Below, in pieces: positions 28,613 to 37,694 of a DNA stretch of 64,000 bases. The DNA is from Marinobacter sp. CHS3-4 (GTDB taxonomy: Bacteria > Pseudomonadota > Gammaproteobacteria > Pseudomonadales > Oleiphilaceae), in the NCBI RefSeq assembly GCF_030053415.1, contig NZ_JASGBJ010000001.1, positions 1,574,394-1,638,393 on the forward strand, in the 5' to 3' direction. Below the pieces are notes generated by a model. The model had not been told where the DNA came from, did not search any database, and saw only the letters and a program-made list of their open reading frames with translations. A program made the position numbers and the translations under genes. Numbering within the stretch: position 1 is the stretch's first letter; every line of letters starts with the position of its first letter.

Positions 28613-30985
28613 ATGAAATTCAGTGAGCAGTGGCTCCGCGAGTGGGTCAACCCGGCGAATGATACACAGGCATTGATGGACCAGATCACCATGGCGGGTC
28701 TGGAAGTCGATGGTTTTGAGCCCGTGGCCGGTGATTTCAGGGGCGTTGTTGTGGGTGAGGTTCGCTCTGTAGCGCCCCATCCGGATGCGGACAAGCTCCG
28801 CGTTTGTCAGGTGAGCGACGGCAGCCAGGATGTACAGGTTGTGTGCGGAGCGCCCAATGTTCGGGACGGGCTGAAAGTGCCGTTTGCGGTTGTTGGCGCC
28901 GTTTTGCCGGGCGATTTCAAGATCAAGAAAGCAAAGCTGAGAGGTCAGCCATCAGAAGGCATGCTGTGTTCTGCCTCAGAGCTGGGTTTGTCGGACGATC
29001 ATGAAGGGTTGATGGAACTGCCTGAGGATGCACCTACGGGCGAGGCTCTCGATGCATACCTAGGTCTGAATGACGTTACCATCGACGTGGATCTGACGCC
29101 TAACCGCAGCGACTGCCTGTCCATCAAGGGCATTGCCCGTGAGGTTGGCGTTTTGAACAGCCTTTTGGTTGAAGAGCCGGACATTACGCCTGTTGAAGCA
29201 ACTCATTCTGAAGTACCCGAAATTGCCGTTCGTGCCCCAGAAGGTTGTCCGCGCTACCTCGGGCGTGTGCTCAAGAACGTCGATCTGAGTGTTCCGTCGC
29301 CTCTGTGGATGCAGGAAAAGCTCCGTCGGTGTGGCGTTCGCTCCATTGATGCCGCCGTAGATGTCACTAACTATGTGATGTTGGAGCTTGGTCAGCCCAT
29401 GCATGCGTTCGACCGTGAGGAAATTGAAGGCGGTATCGTGGTTCGCATGGCAAAGGCGAACGAGAAATTGGTTTTGCTGGACGGCCAGGAAGTTGAGCTC
29501 ACCGCAGACACTCTGATCATTGCTGACCATGCCAAGCCAATCGCCATTGCTGGCGTGATGGGTGGTGAGCATTCCGGTGTCAGCCCCAAAACCCGGGATC
29601 TTGTTCTGGAAGCGGCGTATTTTGATCCGATCACGCTGGCAGGCAAAGCCCGCCATTACGGTTTGCATACGGACGCCTCGCACCGGTTCGAGCGTGGTGT
29701 TGACTACAAGCTGGCCTGGGATGCCATGGAGCGCGCCACGGCATTGTTGATGGAGATCATTGGCGGCGAGCCCGGTGAAGTTGTGGAAGTGGCCAGCAAA
29801 CAGGATCTGCCGCAAGAGCGGGTGATCGACCTACGCGAGCAGCGCGTGGCGGACGTGCTGGGTATCGAAATCGATCGCACCATTCTTGAGGAAATCCTGA
29901 CTCGACTCGGCTTGCACATTGATAAGCTGCTGAAACACGGTTGGCGGGTGCACGTGCCGAGTTTTCGCCCTGATATCAGCATAGAAGAGGATCTGATCGA
30001 AGAAATCGGTCGCATCTACGGTTACAACAATCTTCCCGTTACCGAACCCACAGGGTCTCTGGGGCTGCGTCCGCAAAAAGAAGCGGTTCGACCGGTCTCG
30101 GCTATTCAGAATTACTTTGTTGACTGTGGCTACCAGGAGGCCATCACCTATAGCTTCGTAGACCCGAAAGTGCAGTCCCTGGTGAATCCGGAAGTCGACG
30201 GCATTGCGCTGGCCAACCCGATCTCGTCGGATCTGTCTGTGATGCGCACCAGTCTCTGGAGCGGTCTTCTTAAGACTGTGGCGTACAACCAGAACAGGCA
30301 ACAGTCACGAATTCGGTTGTTCGAAACCGGCCTCAAGTTCCGCAAGAACGGCGATGCCATTGATCAGCAGCCCATGCTGGCGGGCGTTGTGGTTGGTAAT
30401 CAGTTACCCGAAAACTGGGCAAACGGTCGCAGAACTGCCGATTTCTTTGATGTAAAAGGAGAGCTGGAAGGATTATTCCGGGTGCTTGGAATCGACATTG
30501 AATTTTCTTCTGGGCAACACCCTGCCTTGCACCCCGGGCAGACTGCGGAATTGTTCCGAGACGGCGAGGCCGTGGGTTGGCTCGGCGCTCTGCATCCGCA
30601 AGTTCAGAAAAAGCTTGAACTTAATGGCACGATCCTGATGTTTGAGCTATTCTTGAATTCGATTGTTTCTGGTTATGTGCCTAATTTCAAAGATATTTCG
30701 AAATTTCCGGAAGTTCGACGGGATTTGGCTATCATTATTGGAAGCGATGTTGGGTTTGCAGACGTTGAGCGTGTTGCGAAAAAGCACGCCGGCGACACCC
30801 TGACGGCATTGCGTGCGTTTGATGTCTATGAAGGCGAAAGCCTGGGTGAAGGCAATCGTAGCCTCGCCCTCAGCCTGTTCTGGCAGCATCCTGAGCGCAC
30901 GCTTAATGAGGAAGAGGTGCACTCGCTCTTCAACGGTGTTATTGACGCGCTGAAACAAGAGCTGGGGGCAACATTAAGGAGTTGA
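28613..30985 (+). CDS. pheT: Phenylalanyl-tRNA synthetase beta subunit
   Basis: The 790-residue subunit (E. coli 795) begins MKFSEQWLREWV and contains an N-terminal tRNA-binding EMAP-like domain (about 40-150). The B3/B4 editing region, the B5 domain and the C-terminal ferredoxin-like anticodon-binding domain (about 700-790) follow. It partners with PheS. The stop codon is three bases before the ihfA start, so the genes are tightly coupled. Confidence 0.97.
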   Translation: MKFSEQWLREWVNPANDTQALMDQITMAGLEVDGFEPVAGDFRGVVVGEVRSVAPHPDADKLRVCQVSDGSQDVQVVCGAPNVRDGLKVPFAVVGAVLPGDFKIKKAKLRGQPSEGMLCSASELGLSDDHEGLMELPEDAPTGEALDAYLGLNDVTIDVDLTPNRSDCLSIKGIAREVGVLNSLLVEEPDITPVEATHSEVPEIAVRAPEGCPRYLGRVLKNVDLSVPSPLWMQEKLRRCGVRSIDAAVDVTNYVMLELGQPMHAFDREEIEGGIVVRMAKANEKLVLLDGQEVELTADTLIIADHAKPIAIAGVMGGEHSGVSPKTRDLVLEAAYFDPITLAGKARHYGLHTDASHRFERGVDYKLAWDAMERATALLMEIIGGEPGEVVEVASKQDLPQERVIDLREQRVADVLGIEIDRTILEEILTRLGLHIDKLLKHGWRVHVPSFRPDISIEEDLIEEIGRIYGYNNLPVTEPTGSLGLRPQKEAVRPVSAIQNYFVDCGYQEAITYSFVDPKVQSLVNPEVDGIALANPISSDLSVMRTSLWSGLLKTVAYNQNRQQSRIRLFETGLKFRKNGDAIDQQPMLAGVVVGNQLPENWANGRRTADFFDVKGELEGLFRVLGIDIEFSSGQHPALHPGQTAELFRDGEAVGWLGALHPQVQKKLELNGTILMFELFLNSIVSGYVPNFKDISKFPEVRRDLAIIIGSDVGFADVERVAKKHAGDTLTALRAFDVYEGESLGEGNRSLALSLFWQHPERTLNEEEVHSLFNGVIDALKQELGATLRS

Positions 30986-30988
30986 TCA

Positions 30989-31291
30989 ATGGCGGCCTTG
31001 ACGAAAGCGGAAATGGCAGAGCGTTTGTATGAAGAATTGGGTCTGAACAAACGTGAAGCCAAGGAAATGGTGGAAGCTTTTTTCGATGAGATCAGAGGCG
31101 CATTAAGCCATAACGAGCAGGTGAAGTTGTCCGGATTTGGCAATTTTGACCTGCGAGACAAGAAGCAGCGGCCGGGCAGAAACCCCAAAACCGGCGAAGA
31201 AATACCCATCAGTGCACGGCGCGTCGTTACGTTTCGTCCAGGACAAAAACTGAAGCAAAAAGTAGAAGCGTATGCTGGAACCCAGTCATAA
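30989..31291 (+). CDS. ihfA: Integration host factor alpha subunit
   Basis: The 100-residue DNA-bending protein of the HU/IHF family has the N-terminal [29 protein letters not shown] and the signature [26 protein letters not shown]. It acts as a heterodimer with IhfB. The ribosome-binding site AAGGAG lies in the end of pheT. Its last 20 bases overlap the start of the MerR gene. Confidence 0.97.
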   Translation: MAALTKAEMAERLYEELGLNKREAKEMVEAFFDEIRGALSHNEQVKLSGFGNFDLRDKKQRPGRNPKTGEEIPISARRVVTFRPGQKLKQKVEAYAGTQS

Positions 31292-31637
31292 CAACGAGTT
31301 ACCCGCGATACCGGGTAAACGTTATTTTACGATCGGTGAGGTTGCTGATCTCTGTGCCGTGAAGGCTCACGTCCTTCGGTATTGGGAGCAGGAATTTCCG
31401 CAGCTGTCACCGGTTAAGCGCCGTGGAAACCGTCGCTATTACCAGCGGGCTGACGTCATCACCATACGTCAGATCCGTAGTCTGCTCTACGACCAGGGCT
31501 ACACCATTGGCGGCGCCAAGCAGAAGTTGAGCAGCCATGAGGTGAAAGATGACACCTCACAGTACAAACAGCTGATTCGGCAAATGATTACCGAGCTGGA
31601 AGAAGTACTGGACGTACTCAATTCGCCGGTGAAGTGA
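31272..31637 (+). CDS. MerR-family regulator
   Basis: The 121-residue protein has a MerR helix-turn-helix (about 17-85: [28 protein letters not shown]...RRYYQRADV) and a short helical tail for dimerisation. There is no Cys-rich effector domain, so no metal sensing is evident. It overlaps ihfA by 20 bases. A MerR gene directly after ihfA is common in this group, but its regulon is not known to me. Confidence 0.92.
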   Translation: MLEPSHNNELPAIPGKRYFTIGEVADLCAVKAHVLRYWEQEFPQLSPVKRRGNRRYYQRADVITIRQIRSLLYDQGYTIGGAKQKLSSHEVKDDTSQYKQLIRQMITELEEVLDVLNSPVK

Positions 31638-31655
31638 ACAAACCGCATTGATGAT

Positions 31656-31687
31656 AAAAAACCGAAGGTTCACCTTCGGTTTTTTTG
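31656..31687 (+). terminator. Terminator of the pheST-ihfA-merR unit
   Basis: ACCGAAGG/CCTTCGGT stem with a TTCA tetraloop, A-rich upstream and a T run downstream. Confidence 0.88.
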
Positions 31688-31845
31688 TTGGCGAAAGATG
31701 GGCGCTACGAACCAATCCAAGCAAGTAAGCGTATTTCTCGATATAAGTGAGACTTTCAATTATTCTTTAGTAGTGCAGTTGGTGAGCATCAGGCGGTACA
31801 GGAAAGGCCAGGGATTTCCGCTCAGTCCTTTAAAAGGAAGTAGAT

Positions 31846-34317
31846 TTGGTCCAGGAAAACGCGAATTCAGTGCCTGGCGGCGAGAACGATACCTCATACC
31901 TTGAGCAGCGTCGTCTTGCTGCGTTGAATCGGTTGGGTCTACTCGATACCCCGCCAGAGGAGCGTTTTGAGCGGCTGACGCGCATTGCCCGAAAATATTA
32001 CGACGCCAAAGGCGCATTCTTTTCCCTGGTTGACATGGATCGTCAGTGGTTAAAGTCCGAGGAGGGCGTGGGGGTCACGGAAACACCTCGATCAATTGCA
32101 TTCTGCGATTACACCATCCGGAACGATGGGGTTTTTGTTGTGGAAGACACGCTCAAAGACCCTCGCTTTCAGAAAAATCCCCTTGTGACTCATCCTCCTC
32201 ACGTTCGGTTTTACGCTGGGGTGCCCGTACGCGAGCCGGGAGGATTCAAAATCGGCTCATTCTGCATTATCGATGACAAGCCCCGCGATGCGTCTCAGGT
32301 TGATCTCGATGTGCTCAGGAACCTGGCCAGCATTGTGGAAGACGAGCTGGAGCGTTCGTTATGGGGAGCGTCACCCAACGAGTTTGTCGAGGTGTCGGCC
32401 TTGAGTCGCGCCATTCGAAGAGCGCAGACGGTTTACTTAACCAGCGAAGATAAAGAGGCTGCGTATGAGATCATGCTGGAGGATTTTCTGTCGCTAACGG
32501 GCAGCCAATTCGGCTTTATTGGCGAGATCCATAAAAAGCAGCAGGGCTCTCCATTTCTTAAAATTGGCGCGATAACAAACATTGCCTGGAGTCCGGAAAC
32601 AGAGGCGCTTTATCAGCAATTGAAGCGCCGTGGGCTAATTTTCGACCGCACTGACACTCTAATTGGTAAACCGATGATCAGCGGGGAGGTGCTCATCTCC
32701 GACGATCCGGGGCATGATCCTCGAAGAGGCGGACTGCCCCCAGGACACCCGCCGCTGGAATCCTACCTGTCGATTCCCGTATACAGCGGCAATCAGCACG
32801 TCGGGATGGTGGGCCTGGCTAATCGCGTTGCCGGATACTCCCACGAACTGGTCGCCGAGCTTGAGCCTTTAGTTCAGACGGTCGGACTGCTCATCGATCG
32901 AAGCCAGCTGTATTCGGAGAAGCTGGCTCACCACAGCAAACTTGAGGAAGCAGCCAACTTCGATGAGCTGACCGGTCTTCCTAATCGCAGACGGCTCACT
33001 GAGTTGTTTATTCAGGAGTTAGCCGAGGCGAACGACCGCCAGGGCCGGGTCTCGGTCTGTTTCTTGGACCTGGACGGTTTCAAGGCCATAAACGATGAAT
33101 ATGGTCATTCCATCGGTGACGCCGTTTTGAAGATCGTCGCAGAGCGATTGAGAGGCGTGCTCAGAGACGAGGACGTTGTGTCGCGACTCGGCGGCGACGA
33201 ATTCGTCACGATCATGCGCGATATTGACGACGAGCGAATTTATGGACGAGTCCTGGAGGCGATTTGTAAACCGATCACGATCAAAGGAAAGGTGCTGAAT
33301 CTATCCGGCAGCATGGGCATTGCCATTTACCCCGATGATAACGTGGATCCCGATTTGCTTTTGAGGCATGCAGACCAGGCGATGTACGCAGCGAAGGACG
33401 CTGGCAAGAATTGCTACAAGGTGTTTGATCTCAAGGAGCATCAGAGCAGAAAACTCAAGACAACCGTGCTTGAGCAGATGGATTTGGCGCTGTCGGAAGC
33501 CGAACTGGAAATGTTTTATCAACCGAAAATAGACCTTCTGAACGGATCGGTTGAGGGTTTTGAGGCGCTGATCCGTTGGAATCATCCCGAGCAGGGGTTG
33601 CTTTCTCCCGCTCACTTTCTTGATTACCTTGAATACACCGAGTACGCCTCGGCGGTGGGTCGATTTGTGATTGCTGATGCGGTGAACAAGATTCTATGGC
33701 TAAGTGAGCAGAATCTATCCTATTCGATCAGTATCAATCTTAGCCCGACTCATTTTCTCGGACGGCAGTTTATCAGTGACCTCTCCCAGGCGATGAACCC
33801 ATTATCCAAGGAGCAGAGAAGTCTTCTTGTTCTCGAGGTGCTTGAGACCACGGCAATGGACGAGGCAGACGAGGTGATTGGCAAACTGAAACGATGCAGG
33901 GATCTGGGCGTTAGTATCTCACTCGATGATTTTGGCACCGGGGTGTCCTCTCTGGATCAGTTTCGGCGTTTACCAGTGAATGAAATTAAAATCGACAGAT
34001 CGTTTGTGATGGATATGCTGGAGGATGAAGACGACGAATTGATCGTTAAGGCAATTGTCGGATTGTCACAAAGTTTTTCTCGGCAGGTGGTCGCAGAAGG
34101 GGTCGAGAATGTACAAGTCGCTGAAAGACTCATGCAAATGGGTTGTCGTTTTCTTCAGGGTTTTTTATTCAGTCCACCCCTGCCGTTCCATCTGGCCATG
34201 GAATGGGCTTCCGGCGTGGATTTCAGCCGGTATCGGCCAGCGCCAGTGGCCTCGGAGATTTCCGCGGATGCGGTTGCAGATAACGATTCAGAGCCAATGG
34301 TGAGAAAAGGTGATTGA
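31846..34317 (+). CDS. GAF-GAF-GGDEF-EAL cyclic-di-GMP enzyme
   Basis: The 823-residue soluble protein has a GAF domain (about 20-175), a second GAF-like domain (about 190-365), GGDEF (about 375-535, active-site GGDEF at 449-453) and EAL (about 555-800, EAL at 573-575). The inhibitory RxxD site (RDED) stands five residues before GGDEF. EAL residues needed for catalysis are visible (INLSP, DDFGTG, EIKID, AEGVE, QGFLF), so both synthesis and breakdown of c-di-GMP are possible. Translation probably begins at a TTG behind AGGAAG. The next c-di-GMP gene overlaps by eight bases. Confidence 0.9.
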   Translation: MVQENANSVPGGENDTSYLEQRRLAALNRLGLLDTPPEERFERLTRIARKYYDAKGAFFSLVDMDRQWLKSEEGVGVTETPRSIAFCDYTIRNDGVFVVEDTLKDPRFQKNPLVTHPPHVRFYAGVPVREPGGFKIGSFCIIDDKPRDASQVDLDVLRNLASIVEDELERSLWGASPNEFVEVSALSRAIRRAQTVYLTSEDKEAAYEIMLEDFLSLTGSQFGFIGEIHKKQQGSPFLKIGAITNIAWSPETEALYQQLKRRGLIFDRTDTLIGKPMISGEVLISDDPGHDPRRGGLPPGHPPLESYLSIPVYSGNQHVGMVGLANRVAGYSHELVAELEPLVQTVGLLIDRSQLYSEKLAHHSKLEEAANFDELTGLPNRRRLTELFIQELAEANDRQGRVSVCFLDLDGFKAINDEYGHSIGDAVLKIVAERLRGVLRDEDVVSRLGGDEFVTIMRDIDDERIYGRVLEAICKPITIKGKVLNLSGSMGIAIYPDDNVDPDLLLRHADQAMYAAKDAGKNCYKVFDLKEHQSRKLKTTVLEQMDLALSEAELEMFYQPKIDLLNGSVEGFEALIRWNHPEQGLLSPAHFLDYLEYTEYASAVGRFVIADAVNKILWLSEQNLSYSISINLSPTHFLGRQFISDLSQAMNPLSKEQRSLLVLEVLETTAMDEADEVIGKLKRCRDLGVSISLDDFGTGVSSLDQFRRLPVNEIKIDRSFVMDMLEDEDDELIVKAIVGLSQSFSRQVVAEGVENVQVAERLMQMGCRFLQGFLFSPPLPFHLAMEWASGVDFSRYRPAPVASEISADAVADNDSEPMVRKGD

Positions 34318-35593
34318 AGTCAGGTCGGAAAGCCGGGAAAGGTTGGCCGCGTTTCTGGAGAGCACGAACGTCGGACTCTGGGAATGGAACATCGACACCG
34401 GTGAATTTCACATCAACGAGCGCTGGGCTCAGATGCTCGGATACGAATGGTCCGAAGTCGCCCCCATGTCGGTTAAGAGGTGGGAGGAGCTTCTGCACCC
34501 CCTGGACCGACATTCCAATCTTGAGAAGATCACCGACATGCTTGAACAGAAGACTGACCAATATGACTGTGTCGTCCGATTGAGGCATAAGTCAGGGGAT
34601 TGGCGGTGGATCCACACGCGAGGAGTCATATTTAACGACCCCAACGACGGTCATCAGTGGTTTGTAGGAAGCCACAGCGACATCACTGAATACAAGCAAG
34701 CTCAGCAACAGCTTGACCAACTCGCTGAATCGCTACCTGGAATCATCTATACCTTTGTACAGAAAGCTGATGGCTCAAGAAGTTTCGCCTATATGAGTCG
34801 GAAAACCGAGGATTTCTATGGGTTTCCGCCCGAGGTCGGGGTGAGGAATCCCGACAAGGTCTTCGAGGCAGTACATCCGGAAGATCTGGATATGGTCAAT
34901 CAAACCATTACGCAGTCTTACGAGTCTTTGACAGAATGGGTGTGTGATTACCGAGTCCTTGTTGGCAATAAAGCTTCATGGGTAAGGGGCATTTCCACCC
35001 CTGAAAAAGACCCCGATGGAACGGTCACGTGGCACGGCATGGTCATCAATATCGACCAACAAAAGCGGTTGGAGGAAGAGCTCAAGCGACTGTCTGTGAC
35101 GGATGAACTTACAGGTGCTTTTAACCGTCGATACATTCTCAAGGAAATGGAAGCTCAATTGCAGGCCCACCATCGTTATGATCAGCCGTTTTCGCTGATA
35201 TCGATCGACATTGACCACTTCAAATCGACCAACGATAACTTCGGACATGTCTTTGGTGATGAAGTGCTCAGGGCGTTTGCCGAGATTGTTCAATCGCGGA
35301 TTCGGGAGACGGACAGTTTTGCCAGAATTGGCGGAGAAGAGTTTCTGATTCTGATGCCTCACACCAGATTGAATGATGCTTACACGCTAGCGGAGGATCT
35401 TCGCGAATCCTTTCAAAACCACGTGCTGAAACCCTCAGAAGAGCAGTCTTATCATGTGACGCTGAGCGCGGGCGTACTGGAATGTTCCGGGCCCGAATTA
35501 GCGACGGTCGCAGATCTTCTGCTGGCTTGCGATAAATCGCTGTATCAGGCCAAACATGAAGGCAGGAACCGCGCCGTGACCTATCAGCCATAA
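34310..35593 (+). CDS. PAS-PAS-GGDEF diguanylate cyclase
   Basis: The 427-residue cytoplasmic protein has two PAS domains (about 10-130 and 135-255) and a C-terminal GGDEF domain (about 265-425). Its active site is GGEEF at 341-345, with an RxxD inhibition site (RETD) five residues before. It should make c-di-GMP in response to a signal sensed by PAS. GTG start, overlapping the previous gene by eight bases, so the two enzymes are translationally coupled and may share a signalling task. Confidence 0.9.
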   Translation: MIEVRSESRERLAAFLESTNVGLWEWNIDTGEFHINERWAQMLGYEWSEVAPMSVKRWEELLHPLDRHSNLEKITDMLEQKTDQYDCVVRLRHKSGDWRWIHTRGVIFNDPNDGHQWFVGSHSDITEYKQAQQQLDQLAESLPGIIYTFVQKADGSRSFAYMSRKTEDFYGFPPEVGVRNPDKVFEAVHPEDLDMVNQTITQSYESLTEWVCDYRVLVGNKASWVRGISTPEKDPDGTVTWHGMVINIDQQKRLEEELKRLSVTDELTGAFNRRYILKEMEAQLQAHHRYDQPFSLISIDIDHFKSTNDNFGHVFGDEVLRAFAEIVQSRIRETDSFARIGGEEFLILMPHTRLNDAYTLAEDLRESFQNHVLKPSEEQSYHVTLSAGVLECSGPELATVADLLLACDKSLYQAKHEGRNRAVTYQP

Positions 35594-35622
35594 AAAAACC
35601 AGAGGATTCCCTCTGGCTTTTT
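35592..35622. terminator. Bidirectional terminator between the GGDEF gene and tRNA-Pro
   Basis: The stem CCAGAGG/CCTCTGG is flanked by seven A on one side and five T on the other, so it can stop both the plus-strand GGDEF transcript and the minus-strand tRNA-Pro transcript. Confidence 0.8.
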
Positions 35623-35629
35623 AGATGTT

Positions 35630-35706
35630 TGGTCGGGACGGCAGGATTTGAACCTGCGACCACCTGCACCCCATACAGGTGCGCTACCAGACTGCGCCAC
35701 GCCCCG
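35630..35706 (-). tRNA. tRNA-Pro (anticodon GGG)
   Basis: On the minus strand the acceptor CGGGGCG pairs with CGTCCCG (one G-U). The anticodon stem CCTGT/GCAGG encloses the loop ATGGGGT, giving GGG. The T arm is GCAGGTTCAAATCCTGC with an encoded CCA. It is convergent with the two c-di-GMP genes. Confidence 0.95.
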
Positions 35707-35829
35707 AAATGCTTGGGCCACATCGATACTCTTTGGAAACTTGAGAGAAATCTCAGTGGCTTAGCGGAAGCGAAGTCTACACCAGCCTCCTGAAAAAATA
35801 AACATCACGGCCGCTCTCAACCGCCATTT

Positions 35830-37476
35830 TTAGTGCAATTTCGTCTTTCGCAAATCTTTGATGAACTGGGGTGGTTCAAAGTTGTCGCTTTGGGCGACCG
35901 GCCAGTAGGTATCGTAGGTGCGGTCGCCGGTTTCCGCGTCTTTGAGCAGGGCACCCGGTTCAAGAAAAGTGTAGAGGTCGAGGTAGGAGTGGACCTCGGT
36001 TTTCGACGTGCGCCGGATGATGTGCTCAGGTCCTAACTCGGACGGATGATTGAGGCGGGACGCCGCCAGCAGGTTTCTCAGTGCCTCAAGCGTATTGTTG
36101 TGGTAGTTGTAGACTCGTTGGCTCTTATCCTGCACGTCGAGTTTATTTCCGCGCCTCGGGTCCTGTGTGGCAACGCCGCTGGGGCACCGCCCGGTATGGC
36201 AGTTTAGCGCCTGAATGCATCCCAGGGAGAACATATAGCCCCTTGCTGCATTGCACCAGTCAGCACCGAGCGCCAGGGTACGGGCAATGTCGAAGGCAGA
36301 CGTGATTTTTCCGGCAGCGCCTATGGCGATGTCCTCGCGAAGGTTGATGCCGACCAGTGTGTTGTGAACAAGCAGCAGGGATTCTGTCATGGGCGTGCCC
36401 AGGCGGTTAATGAACTCCAGAGGTGCCGCGCCGGTACCACCTTCGCCGCCGTCAACAACGATAAAGTCCGGTTTTTTGCCGGTCTCCAGCATGGCCTTGG
36501 CGATCGCAAACCACTCCCAGGGCTGCCCGATTGCCAGTTTGAAGCCGACGGGTTTACCTCCTGAAAGATCCCTGAGTTTCTCGATGAATTCCAGAAGTTC
36601 ACGGGGCGTGGAGAACGCTGAGTGACTGGCCGGCGATACCACGTCTTCGCCTACAGGAACGCCCCGTGCTTCTGCGATTTCGGGCGTCACTTTCTCGCCG
36701 GGCAGAATGCCGCCATGGCCGGGCTTGGCGCCTTGAGAGAGTTTGATCTCTATCATTTTTACCTGATCAAGGGTGGCATTCTGCTGAAACATGTCTTCAT
36801 TGAAGGTGCCGTCCTGATGGCGGCAACCGAAGTATCCTGAACCAATCTCCCAGACCAGATCACCGCCAGGTTTGCGGTGATAACGGGAGATCGAACCTTC
36901 GCCTGTATCGTGGTAGAAATTGCCGAGTTTGGCACCTTCGTTAAGACTGAGAATGGCGTTGGCAGACAGCGAACCAAAGCTCATCGCTGAAATGTTGAAA
37001 ACGCTGGCGTTGTAGGGTTTTTCGCAGTGCTTGCCGATTTCAATGCGAAAATCGATGTTCTCAATTTCGGTGGGGCGCATTGAATGATTGATCCACTCAT
37101 AGCCTTCGTCATACATGCCAAGCTGTGAGCCGAAAGGGCGCTTGTCCAGCACGTCTTTCGCCCGCTGATAAACGATCGCGCGTTGCTCCCTTGAGAAAGG
37201 ATGCTCCTCGGTGTCGGACTGAATGAAATACTGGCGAATTTCCGGCCCGATCGATTCAAAGAAATAACGGAAATGGGCCAGTATCGGGTAGTTACGGCTC
37301 ACCGTCCGTTTGGTCTGCAACATATCCCAGGTTCCCAGAAGTGTCAGCGCAGCAAATGCCAGAGGTACCAGATACCATCCGCCTAGATAGAAGCTCAGCG
37401 GTATTGAGAGCAGTAGTCCTGCCGCGCTGGCCACAAACACGGTGTAGCGGAAGGGAAAGGTGGTTGTTTTTGCCAT
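35830..37476 (-). CDS. Membrane-anchored FMN glutamate-synthase-like protein
   Basis: The 548-residue protein has two N-terminal hydrophobic segments (about 8-50) followed by the FMN-binding glutamate synthase domain (about 130-500). The domain shows SAMSFGSLSANAILSLNEGAK, KPGHGGILPGEKV, VDGGEGGTGAAP and a Cx5Cx4C cluster (CIQALNCHTGRC) for a 3Fe-4S centre. It lacks the amidotransferase domain of true GltB and no gltD partner is nearby. It is probably not a canonical glutamate synthase, and the substrate is unknown. The 218 bases to the BCCT gene hold both divergent promoters. Confidence 0.88.
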   Translation of the reverse strand: MAKTTTFPFRYTVFVASAAGLLLSIPLSFYLGGWYLVPLAFAALTLLGTWDMLQTKRTVSRNYPILAHFRYFFESIGPEIRQYFIQSDTEEHPFSREQRAIVYQRAKDVLDKRPFGSQLGMYDEGYEWINHSMRPTEIENIDFRIEIGKHCEKPYNASVFNISAMSFGSLSANAILSLNEGAKLGNFYHDTGEGSISRYHRKPGGDLVWEIGSGYFGCRHQDGTFNEDMFQQNATLDQVKMIEIKLSQGAKPGHGGILPGEKVTPEIAEARGVPVGEDVVSPASHSAFSTPRELLEFIEKLRDLSGGKPVGFKLAIGQPWEWFAIAKAMLETGKKPDFIVVDGGEGGTGAAPLEFINRLGTPMTESLLLVHNTLVGINLREDIAIGAAGKITSAFDIARTLALGADWCNAARGYMFSLGCIQALNCHTGRCPSGVATQDPRRGNKLDVQDKSQRVYNYHNNTLEALRNLLAASRLNHPSELGPEHIIRRTSKTEVHSYLDLYTFLEPGALLKDAETGDRTYDTYWPVAQSDNFEPPQFIKDLRKTKLH

Positions 37477-37694
37477 GACGACCTCTGGTCAGGGATAAAT
37501 GATTCGGAACTGAGAGCGGGCCCTGTTTAATACAGTAACTCAATCATATTTATGAAATTGGTCTATGATTAAAGACGATCCGTAGTATAGCGATGCTTTG
37601 ATGTTTTGAACTCAAACCAATAAGATAAACGCTTTGTAATACTTAGCGAAAGAGCATGAATGCAAATCCGTAGCTATTAAAGGAGGCTCAGAAC

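Noticed and set aside
31690-35630. Integrated island with att repeats at tRNA-Pro
   Set aside because: I looked for a copy of the tRNA-Pro 3' end near 31690-31800 and found none, and there is no integrase gene. Acquisition remains possible but has no direct mark.
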